Shown: in pieces, positions 41,465 to 51,900 of the stretch
How the letters are laid out: every line of letters starts with the position of its first letter
Position numbering within the stretch: the first letter of the stretch is position 1
From: Sorex araneus
Taxonomy: Eukaryota > Chordata > Mammalia > Eulipotyphla > Soricidae
Reading direction: 5' to 3'
Assembly: GCF_027595985.1 (NCBI RefSeq)
Contig: NC_073306.1
Span: 83,687,599-83,751,598 of the forward strand
Length of the DNA: 64,000 nt
Notes under the pieces: generated by a model
Database searches by the model: none
The model's input: only the letters and a program-made list of their open reading frames with translations
What the model was told of the DNA's origin: nothing
Position numbers and translations under genes: made by a program

Positions 41465-42087
41465 AAAACAAAAGGCAGATTCCTCCATGTGTGTGTGTCT
41501 GTGTGTCTGTGTAATTCAGGAGCTCTCTATAGAGTTGGAGTTGGGTAGGCAGGCATCTAGGCCTACACCCCTGTGCAAGTGCCTGATACCCTCCACCCCC
41601 TCATTTTCACTGATTTTCTCTTCCCCAGGACCCCTCTAGTCTGCTCTGCTCCTTGCTAGGTCTGGGCCAGTACCTCCCAATTTCCCAGAGGTGGCGGTGG
41701 GGGGAAATCATAACATAGGCCTGTACCCCAGTTGGAGCCCGACACTGGCAGTGGGGGACAAGTGGAGTGTACCCACCCTAGGCTCCGAGGTGGAAGAGGT
41801 AATTGTTTTGGGGTGTGAGAGGAATCTGGACAGTTTATGGTGCTCCAGGCCACCTGCTCAAGCCCCTGTCCTCCAGTGCCGGATACTGTCCCCAGACCCT
41901 GGATACTGGCTTCTTTTCACCTGGTGGTTGGTTCAGGACTGGTCACAACTGCCACGGCCACCCACACTGGTCTGGAATCATTTTTCTTACTGGCTAAATG
42001 TTCTGGTTCTCCCTCCAGCAGGCTCCACTGGCCCGTTTGCAGCCGAACTCCGTGCCTGACTCTGTGGCATTGCGCCATATGTCAGAA

Positions 42088-42258
42088 CAGATTTATTTGT
42101 TTGTTTGCTTTTTGGGTCATACCTGGCAATGCACAGGGTTTGCTCCTGGCTCTGGTAGCTTGCCAGGCTCTCCAAGAGGGGCGGAGGAATCAAACCTGGG
42201 TTGGCCACGTGCAGGGCAAATGCCTTACCCTTACCTGGTGTGCTATTGCTCTAGCCAT
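42088..42258 (-). mobile_element. Mosaic SINE: type 1 tail, type 2 middle
   Basis: On the plus strand, type 1 tail (TTTTTGGGTCATACCTGGCA) is joined to type 2 body (GGTAGCTTGCCAGGCTCTCC, AAGAGGGGCGGAGGAATCAA) and then the shared head. Confidence 0.85.
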
Positions 42259-42469
42259 ACCTTCATACCTTCATAAAAAGGCATATAATTAAGTTATTGA
42301 GCCTCTCTCACATACCAGCATCATGCCTGCACAGGGGGTTCCACATAAATGCAAGAATTTTCATTGTAAAACAGAAATGAAATAAAGAAAATCTATCACT
42401 TCTGTCACTCAAGTAAATTGATTGTTCTCTGGGCCCATTATAATATGTTTTACAAATACTATATTATTT

Positions 42470-42845
42470 GGGGAGTTTTGAGGCCACACCTGTCAGTGCC
42501 CAGGGCTTACTCGTGGGTCTGTGCTCAGGAGTCACTCCTGGCAGTGCTCAGGGGCCTACAATTGGTACTGAGGATCAAACCAGGGTTGACTGCATGAAAG
42601 ACAAGTACCTTAACACCTATACTATCTGTCCTACCCTACAATATAGTACTGTATTAAAAACCAAGCAAGAGCCTGAGCAATATTACAGCAGGTAGAGCAT
42701 TTGCCTTGCACATGGCTGAGCTGAGTTCAATCCCCGGCATCCTATATGGTCCCTGAAGCACTGGTAGGAGTAATTCCTGAGTGCAGAGCCAGGGTAACCC
42801 CTGAGCATTGCTGGGTGTGACTTAAAAACAAATATATAAAAAACA
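42470..42845. mobile_element. Minus-strand then plus-strand SOR-type SINE
   Basis: 42470-42640 is an old minus copy; 42668-42845 a plus copy with tail AAACAAATATATAAAAAAC. Confidence 0.8.
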
Positions 42846-43030
42846 AGCAAATGATTGTTTATCAATATTCATATAAACATTACATTTGTAAGAGGTCTTA
42901 ATATTATCAGTATGTATTAGTTTATGAGGGAGTCTTCTTTTCATACCTTCATAAAAACAGAGAGCAACATCTTTAGTCCTGGCTTATAAGCATGTGTGCT
43001 AATTCTCCAATAAAGCTGGGAGTTATGTGG

Positions 43031-43195
43031 CCAGAGAGATGACTCAATGTGCACATTTTGTGGGCAGGGAGCCCAGGTTTGAGCCCTAGCACTGTATGGT
43101 CCCCTGAGTATCACCAGGGGCAATCTCTGAACACAGAGCTGGGAGTCGTTCCTGAGCATGTCTGGGGTGGCCACGAGATAAAAATAAACAAAAAA
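43031..43195 (+). mobile_element. SOR-type SINE, old
   Basis: GGCCAGAGAGATGACTCAAT to AAAAATAAACAAAAAATT. Confidence 0.7.
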
Positions 43196-43521
43196 TTTCA
43201 GATCCTTCAAAGGAGCTCCTGTTTAGCATTGAAATAGCCACAAAGCATAGATTAATTCAGGTGGCGTTCTGGCTAGTGGTTAGAAAAGTTTCCTGGAATC
43301 TCATTTCTTCAAGTTTCTGGAGCATTCTCAGGGGAATTCAGTCGCAGACTTTGAAAGTCCATCTTGTCTGCTTCCCTTGGATGTCCACCATGCAGCCGTT
43401 GCGTGGGATACAGGGAGAAGAGACCCCATCCCCAGTGGCCTCACATCCCTAACTCCCTCACTGGCTAGTAATTGAGAGCCCAAACCAGGAGCACAACTGG
43501 TATATCTAAAACCCATGTTCT

Positions 43522-43893
43522 GGGGCTGGAGTGATAGCACAGCGGGTAGGGCGTTTGCCTTGCACACAGCCAACCCAGGTTCAAGTCCTAGCATCCCATA
43601 TGGTCCCCTGAGCACCACCAGGAATAATTCCTGAGTGCGTGAGCCAGGAATAACTCCTGTGCATTGCTGGGTGTACCCAAAAAGCAAAAAAAAAAAAAAT
43701 TAAACCCATGTTCTGGACCAGAGGGAGAGTACAGCGGCTAGAGTTGCCTTGCATATGGCCAGCCCGGGTACAATTCCTGGCACCCCATATGATTCCCCAA
43801 ACATCACCAGGTGTAATTTCTGAGTTCACAGCCAGTAGTAATTCCTAAGCATCCTGGGTATGTACACCCCTCAAAAAAAAATGAAAATAAATA
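43522..43893 (+). mobile_element. Two SOR-type SINEs in tandem sharing flanks
   Basis: 43522-43700 is near-consensus, 43715-43893 is more diverged. A 13-14 base flank (AAACCCATGTTCT or close variant) occurs before, between and after them. Confidence 0.93.
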
Positions 43894-44112
43894 AAACTCA
43901 TGTTCTGGGCTGGGAGATGACCCAGCAAGTCACTTATTCTCCCCAAGTCTCAGAGAACCTGTGTGTAAAGTGGGCATGACAACGAGTGCCTCAAGGCCAG
44001 GGGTCTCTGTCATGCTACCTGAGTTTATGTCTGTGAGTCCAGCACATACTAGGGCCCCACGGGTGTAATTGTCCTTCTACCCAGAGTGCCAGAGTGCCAA
44101 GTTGGCAGCCCC

Positions 44113-44275
44113 AGGGACCAGGGATATAGAACAGGAGTTCAGGTACTTGCCTTGCATGCAGCTGACCCCACTTCAATCCATGTCCTGCACAGGTTCCCCA
44201 GCATTGCCAGGAGTGATCCCTGAGCGTCGAGCCAGGAATAAACCCTAGGCACCACTGGGTGTGGCTTCAAACCAA
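44113..44275 (+). mobile_element. SOR-type SINE, old
   Basis: GGGACCAGGGATATAGAACA to CCACTGGGTGTGGCTTC. Confidence 0.65.
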
Positions 44276-44672
44276 ACCATGTTTTCAAATGAATAGTCTC
44301 TGTGAGACCAAACCTCAAATATCTGGCTCCATCTGTCTTCTCACCTGTAAAAGGGACCAGGTCATCCTGAAGCACAGCAAGGCTTATCCTTGGCAGTTCT
44401 TTATTCAATAATCATAGTGGCTGGCTAGGAAAAAGCTGCATACAAGAGGGCAGGATGGTGGAAATGAAAACTCAGCAGTCTTGTTCCCGACAGCAGCTTG
44501 GAGCCACAGAAAGAAAAAAAAGGGGTGGGGGGGGGCAAAGAAAGCTGCCGCTGCCATCCACAGTACACATTTCCTTGCTTTGTGTGACATAGATCTCTGC
44601 ACACTCCCTTGGCAGCCTCTTTTTTCCTAACATCCTGGCTGAAACCTGCGCTCAAGAACAAGATTCTGGGTC

Positions 44673-44850
44673 CTGGGCCAGAACAACAGTACAGCAGGTA
44701 GGGTGTTTGCCTTGCTCGTGGTGGATCCCAGTCCTCCGCACCCCATAGACTCACCTGAGCCTCGCCAGGAGTAATTCCTGAGTGCAGAGCCAGGAGTAAT
44801 TCCTGAGCATCGCTGGGTGTGGCCAGAAAAATGAAAAATAAAGAAATAGA
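44673..44850 (+). mobile_element. SOR-type SINE
   Basis: TGGGCCAGAACAACAGTACA to CAGAAAAATGAAAAATAAAG. Confidence 0.85.
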
Positions 44851-45035
44851 GCACACAATGTGCCACCGCATCTCTTCCTGAGGACCCACTGGCAAGTGTC
44901 TTCCCTACCCAGTATCACAGCCCAAGACGCTGTTTCTCTCTGGATTCTTCATACACAGTCATGAACCACTGGCCTAAATCATAGTAAAATTGCTCAAAAA
45001 TCTTGTTTCTAGTCCCAACTCTGCCACTGACTTCT

Positions 45036-45226
45036 TGTTTTTTTTTATTTATTTATTTATTTTATTTTTGGGTCACACCTGGCGATGCACAGGGGGCACT
45101 CCTGGCTCATGCACTCAGGAATTACCCCTGGCGGTGCTCAGGCAACCATATGGGATGCTGGGATTCAAACCCAAGTCAGCCGCGTGTAAGGCAAATGCCC
45201 TATCCGCTGTGCTACCACTCTAACCC
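45036..45226 (-). mobile_element. SOR-type SINE with target-site duplication
   Basis: Young minus copy flanked by CTGCCACTGACTTCT (45021-45035 and 45227-45241). Confidence 0.95.
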
Positions 45227-45794
45227 CTGCCACTGACTTCTGAGACACTGCAAGAGCCAGGCTGAGCACTGAACTCTGAGCATCTGTGAGTCCTTGTGGC
45301 GTGGGGTGATGGGCTCGGGACTCTTCCTCACTGGCATGGCTGAAAGCAGAGAAAGTTGGAGGTAGACATCTGCATGGTGCTGCCCTCGGTGCCAGCTGCA
45401 GAGTGGCAGAGGTGGCCTTCCCTCTGCTGGGCTCACCCCATTCCACATGCCCTGGGCCCTTTACCTGCTGCAGGAGGAATGGCCTTCCCTTCTGCCTGCT
45501 TGCCTCACCCATGTCGGATAACCTCAGAAAGCTCTTCCACAATATGTACCCACATCCATCCTGCTCAGCCCTGGCCCCACCCTTCCTTGTGTGTCCTGGA
45601 GCCTAATCCTGCCCCAGTTTATATATCCCAGGCCAGGCCACAGATCCTGACAGAGACCTGTTCTCACTGCTTAGCGGGGCAAAGTGGAGAAGGCAGCAGG
45701 AGAGTCAGGAGGATGAAGAAAGGGGCAACCTCCCCACCCCCACACAGATGGACACAAACACCCCTCGGCACCCCAGCACCCCAGCGCCTTTGTC

Positions 45795-45962
45795 TGTGGG
45801 CTTCCGGGGGCGGGCCCAGCCTCTGAGACCTTTCCATGACGTGGGCCTCTGCCAAGGCCGGGGCTGTGGTGGTGAGGTGACACTTCCTGCCTGGGCTGAG
45901 GAGAGTTGCTGAGTGTGACTCTCTTCTTTCTTCACAAATCCTCACATAACTACAGGTGGCCC
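45795..45962 (+). promoter_or_regulatory. SH2D2A: SH2D2A proximal promoter: ETS site, GC box, CRE-like site
   Basis: Upstream of the ATG are CTTCCGG (45801-45807, ETS), GGGGCGGG (about 45807-45814, GC box) and TGACGTG (45837-45843, CRE-like). A second CACTTCCTG lies near 45880. A cAMP-responsive element in the proximal promoter has been reported as essential for human SH2D2A; equivalence of this site is inferred. A TATA-like TTTATATAT sits at about 45618. Confidence 0.5.
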
Positions 45963-45996
45963 ATGGACCTCCCCTTGGCCCAGAGAGGCCCGCCAG
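45963..45996 (+). CDS. SH2D2A: SH2D2A exon 1: N-terminus
   Basis: 34 coding nt: MDLPLAQRGPP plus a split Gly codon; human has MEFPLAQICPQG. The donor is GTAAGT at 45997. This ATG was chosen because it is where homology begins, although its -3 base is C. Confidence 0.88.
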
Positions 45997-48900
45997 GTAA
46001 GTGTGGTCTACAGAAGCCTGTGGGTGTTGGTGGCGGAAGGGGGTGCTAGGGAGGGCGGGCAAATCCACTCCCCCCTTCCTCTCCCTGCCCAACCTCTCTC
46101 CTCTTCCAAAGCAGGCTGTCTGGTTGGGTGCCTGTGTCCCCCACCCTCCCAAGTCTCTAGGTCCCCTCAGTATGGGACTAAGGTGACAAGCTGTACTGAA
46201 TGACTATTGGGGATGCAGGGGGAAGAAGCAGGATGAGGAAGCGAAGGCACTGGAGCTTGTGGGCCAGAAGAAGGCCTTTGCCTTCCACCTGGGCCTCTGG
46301 GCTGCCAGGCTGCTGACCAGTTCCCAGCAAGGCCCTGTGTGCCCTCCGGGGCTCCTGACTCCTCCTCCCAGAGCCCCTCCCTCTGTCCTTCCCACACTTC
46401 TTGGCCTGCCCCTGACCACCCCAGTTTGAGACCCGTGAGGACCCTCTGAGCCTGGGAGAGGGACACCCCTCCCTGAGAACCCTGCACCCCATCACCACAG
46501 GGAGTTACACAGGCCCTATCCCGACCTTCAGCACCTTCCTGCCCCTGGCGGACTCGACCTCAAGGCGCTGCCAGGGTGAGAGCTCACGGGGGCCCAGAGT
46601 GCAGGCCAAGAAGGCAGAAGAGAGCCCATCCAGCCCCCGGGCACCTGCGGTCCCTGATGTGGTGAGTGTCAACCAGGGCTTGGGGCACCCCCCTGCACTC
46701 CACCCTCCCATGAGGACTCAGGTCCATAGGGAGGGAGCAGGGCTAGGGGAGGGAAAGGGAGCAGGAGTGTCCCCCTCTTTGCCCATTTGCACTCCACCCT
46801 CCTGACAAGTTCAGGCCAAGTCCCTAGTGATGGGCAGGGGTGGGGGGAGGGGACAGTGTAGTGAGGTGCAGAAGCAGCTGCTCTATCCCCATAAGGGCCT
46901 TCATACCTCAGTGCTCCTTGCCCACTCCCTGGAGACCAGCCTAGCCCTGAAATGCTTCATTTCAGCCTCCGGGTGACCTACTATAGCGTCTCCTTCATCC
47001 CTCAGATCAGGTAACGCACGTCTCCACCTAGAAGGCCTCAGTGCTGATGAAGCAGAATTTTGTTTTGTCGTTGTTTGGAGGCCACACCCGGCCATGGCGG
47101 GTGAAGGGCTGGGAGCCACCACACGGGATCAACCCTGAACTTTCTGCACGCAAAGATGCAAAGCATGTGCTCCAGCCCTTTTAGCTGACTCTCTGGCCAC
47201 TACGTCCAGTTTAATAACTCACTGTTACTAGGTTGAAGGCCCTGGGGACTAGAAGGAAGAGATATGGAAGCTCCTGAAACCAAAACAGCCAGAGCCAAAG
47301 AAAGGATTTAAGTTCGACCTTGGGAAGAAGTTATTGAGAACTGGAGCTGGAGCAATAGTATAGCGGGTTGGGGATTGGCCTTGCATGCAGCTGACCAAGG
47401 TTGCATCCCTGGCATACCATATGGTCCCCTGAGCCCCACTAGAAGTGATTTCAAGTATAGAGTCAGGAGAAATCCCTGCTACCAAGAATTACACCTTCCA
47501 AGAGACTACTGGGACGGGGACAGAAGGCTCCCTCCAGGCTCAGGTGGGCACGAGCAGGAGCAAGCGGTAGTTGTGTGGAGTCCAGAAACCCACTTTCATG
47601 GTTGCTTGAACTGTTTCCCGATGGAGACATCTGCACAGGCCCTGGTTGCTGCCTCCAACGTAGGGAATGCCGGGCAGGCTGAGGAGGTACCCGGGGAAGG
47701 AGGCCTGTCCCTGAAGACTGAGACCCGAGCTTGGTTCTGGAAGACCCAGGCCCACGGGCTCCTGCAGCGTGGAGCAGCGCCCACCTGGTTTCATGGCTTC
47801 ATCACACGGAGGTGAGTCACGGGGGAGGAAGAGCGACCCAGAGAGGGCACAGCAAGGCCCTCGGCGGAGCGGGTGGGCCCTAGGCTAAGCCTACTGGCAT
47901 CTTGCAGACCAAAACTTCCTCACTCACACTTCTCTACTGTAGAGCGGCTTCACCCCAGAACCCTCTGTGCTGAGTGTCTCCCCTCTGAGCTCAGGTCTCC
48001 CCGCGGGGTTCTCAGAGATTTCCCCTCTGCCCCTGTCTCTCCACCTATCTCCTCTGGCTCACTGTCTTCCTTCCTTCCTCCCTCTGCGGTTTCCTAGCTT
48101 CACTTGTGGGCCTCCCAGCTCAGTGCTGAGCTCCTCTCGAAGTCTAGTCGGCCACCATCCCTGCTGCAGCCGCCCCAGACACACGGCAGGAGGGGCAGGG
48201 AGGAGGCAGGCGGGGCAGCCTCCTGTCTCTGCAGCCCGCCTCCTTCCCATGCCCACCCTTTTCTAGCCCATTCTCCAGCTAGCTCATTCCAGGGTCGGGG
48301 TTCCCCTGGAGGACAGGGGACACAGAGAGCGAGGGTGGGACAGTAAGCGTAGCGTTGGTCTCCCCTCCGTTGCCCACAGGGAGGCTGAGAGGCTGCTAGA
48401 GAAGAAGCTCCAGGGATGCTACTTGGTGCGATTCAGCGAGAGCGCAGTGACCTTCGTGTTGACTTACAAGTGAGGGGTGGGCTCAGCGGCCAGGGGCGGG
48501 GCTTCGGGCGATGTGGGCTGGATCAGGGGCGGGGCTCGTGGTTATGCTAAGTAGGGCGGGGCTTGATGTTGAAGAAGCGCTTCAAGCCTACCCCAGGCAC
48601 TAGCAGGGTTCACAGCTCAGCCGCCCTCCACCACTCGCCCCCAGCTCGCGGCTGGAGGTGGGAGACCCTGGCGCGGGGCGGGGAGACGTGGCAGGGAGAG
48701 GGAGCGTGTCTGATGACAAACCGCGCCCTCCAGGAGCCGGACTTGCTGCCGCCACTTCCTGCTGGCCCAGCTGGGCGACGGGCGCCACGTGGTGCTGGGC
48801 GAGGACAGCGCCCACGCGCGCCTGCAGGATCTGCTGCTGCACTACACTGCCTGCCCGCTCAGCCCCTACGGGGAGATGCTCACCCAGCCCCTCGCCCGCC

Positions 48901-51900
48901 AGGTACGCAGCCAGCCTGGGCCCTGACACACCCTGGGCCTCAGGACCAAGGCCAGCTCCCCTTCCCACGGGGAACCTAGGACAGGCATCCCTATACCAAG
49001 AACCTTTTTTTTCCCCCCTGCCTTTTGGGTCACACCCGGCGACGCACAGGGGTTACTCCTGGCTCTGAACTCAGAAATTATTGCTGGCAGCGCTCGGGGA
49101 TATGGGATGCTGGGGATGGAACCGGGTCAGCCGCAAGCAAGGCAAACGCCCTCCCCGCTGAATTATCGCTCCAGCCCCACCAGGCACTTTCTGACTCCAA
49201 GTGCACACCCAACTTTGCCTCCTTCGTCCACACTTCCCAATTCCTCAAGAAGCCCTTGGGGGCGGGGCAGTGGTGTGGACCTTGAGACACCTTCAGGACA
49301 CACAATGGCAGGGGGGATGCTCACTGGCAGAACCTAACAGGTGCCAGGTACTGTCAAGTCCCCAGGAATAGAAGCATAAATGGATCTCCAACTCACCAAG
49401 TTTATTCACCAGCAGCAAAAAAACAAATAGTAGAAATGAAGCCAGAGAGTATGGTGAGAGAGAAAATCAAATAGGTTTCTATTACAGAGGATACAGGCTA
49501 ATGTCTGTGTCTTTGGGAACTGTGTACAGGGGCCAGCGAACCTGTACAAAGGTGCTTGCACAAAGCCGATGAGTTTCCCTCCCCTGCTGCCCATTCAGTC
49601 CCCTGAGTACCACCAGTAGTGATCCCTGGACACAGACTCAGAAGTCCTGAACACCACCAGGTGCGGTCCCCAAACAAAAGATATATACTAGTACACATAC
49701 CATCAGATATTTTAGTGTTACAACAGGGTAGTAGCTCTTTGTCCAACAGCTTGTGTAGGTATTTCTCTGTGGGCTGCAGCAGTCCAGAAACAACATCTGT
49801 TTCTCAATAACAGTAACAGCATCTGTTACTCAAATGCTGCCTATGCAATGCCTATGTTTGTATATACATACAAACCTTAGCTGTTTTGGGGCTGGAGTGA
49901 TAGCACAGCGGGTAGGTCATTTGCCTTGCACGCAGCCGACCCAGGTTTGACTCCCAGCATCCCATATGGTTCCCTGAGCACTGCCAGGAGTAATTCCTGA
50001 GTGCATTAGTCAGGAGTAACTCCTGTGCATTGCCAGATGTGACCCAAAAAGAAAAAAAAAAAACAACCTTAGCTGTTTCTTCTACCTAAATGGCTACTCT
50101 TCACATAAATGACATTTAAAATAACCAATAGAATGGTTTTGATTATCAGCCCCCTCCCCCTGACTTCCTCTATAACAGTTCCATTGAGCTCAGCTGGTGG
50201 AAACGGAGTCAGGAAGTGTTCCCCAAACATTCAGACAGCTCTGCAGGAATACTATGTTCATGGACCAGCCATTAGACCAAGGTGGTGCACCAGTAGTTTT
50301 CAATCTTTCTACACCTGTCACCAATGGCTGAAGACCAGGGATTGGGAACTTGATTCTGAGAGATGCCATGGCATGAGCTGAGGACCTGCAAGTTTGGGGG
50401 GGAAAGATGGAAGTTACTATGATGTTTCAGGTGGCTGCAGCCTGGAGTAAGGGGGTAGAGGTGGAACATCAGTCCTGTTTTGAAGGTGGAGCTGCTAAGG
50501 TGTGGGCAGGACTGAATGTGGAGTGAGAAAAGATGGAGCCGCCACTTGAGGAGATAAGACGAGAGCGTGTGGATCTGACGTTCTGGCACAGGCCAAGGGC
50601 TTATTCAGTAGCCACATGGAGAAGGCAGCAGGCCGCAGGACCATGTGAGCATGTGGACGAATTGATCCTCAACCTGCCATAGTGTGAAGGGTCACTCAGG
50701 ATTGAGCATGCATGGAAAAGACAGAAATACATGTTCACTACTAGAGTTTGCCAAACGAGGGGGAACCTGCAAAGGAAACAAAGAAAGACACCAAAGAGAT
50801 AGCTCGAGGGTTCAGGCACACAGCTGGCCTGGGTTCAGTCGCTGGAACCACATATGGCTCCCTCAAGCCCCACTCTGCTAGGAGTGATCCCTGAGCACAG
50901 AGCCAGGAGTAAGCCCTGAGCATCTCCAGGTGGGGCCAAAAAACTAAAAAAAAAAAAAAAAGTAAAGTAAACCCAGACCCAGGTGTCTGGGAGATCAATC
51001 CCTGTGTCAAATATTTCTAGGATACAGACTTCTAAAGCCTTGTTGCATTTCACAACCACTGGCACAGAGCATCGCAGCTGTGCTCCTGATGAATCGAGTT
51101 TAATGCTAGATATGGCCTAAGACCACCGCTGCCTCCTCCTGACCCTCTCTCCTTGCCATCTCCAAGCCCCTCCTCGCCCAGGAAACCCTGCCAGACCGTG
51201 ATTCTGTGTCCCCCTCCCCACCTCCACGAGGCCCTGATCATTTTGTTTGCCTGGATCCCTCCACCCCACCCTCCATGCAGTCCGCCAGCCTGCCACAGCC
51301 CTCAGGCCCCTTCTCTCCCAGCAGACTCTGGAACCCACTGGACTTTCTCTAAGGACTGAACCCGACCCCAGAAGCAGAAGTCAGGACGCAGAGCCCCCGT
51401 ATAGTCCAATCCTCAAAAAGGAGCAGGCCGCAGCCCCCGCGCAAAAACAGGGAGCAGATGAGCCTAAGGAGGTACTGGGCTAGAGGGGCTTGAAGGAGAG
51501 CGCGAAGAAGGGGAGCGGGGGCAAGGGGCGGAGTCTTGGGTTTGCTGTGAGAGGTGGGGTTTGGTGAGGGGCGGGTCCAGAGGTGGAGTCTGTGAGGAGG
51601 GTGGGACCAGGGACAGTCTGTAGCGGGGAGTCGGTCGAGAGGCGGAGTCTGATTTGAGGGGTGGGTCCAGGGGTGGAGTCTGTTGGGAGTGGAGGGGTGC
51701 TTGGGTGGAGCCTCGGGCTAGGCCTTAGGCCCTGACCAGTGGTCCTCCGGGCCTCTCCGCCCTCCCAGCCGCCCAGGCCCAAGCCTCCCGTCCCTGCCAA
51801 GCCTCAGTTACCCCCGGAAGTCTACACCAGCCACGCTAAGAAACTCCACCGGGTTCGGCCCCACAAGCCCTCCAACCCCATCTACCACGAACCTGAAGAC

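Larger units (their letters stand above)
32421..45794. other. Intergenic region between INSRR and SH2D2A
   Basis: 13.4 kb with about 28 SINEs, three satellite-like simple tracts and an AT-rich core (37.0-37.5 kb). In human the upstream alternative 5' exons of NTRK1 lie in the matching interval, but I could not recognise any here. The longest open frames are artefacts of the GGA/GAA tract and of SINE consensus. Confidence 0.7.

Noticed and set aside
32421-45794. Alternative upstream NTRK1 first exons, expected from the human locus
   Set aside because: No minus-strand frame resembling the human alternative N-terminus was recognised, so none is annotated.
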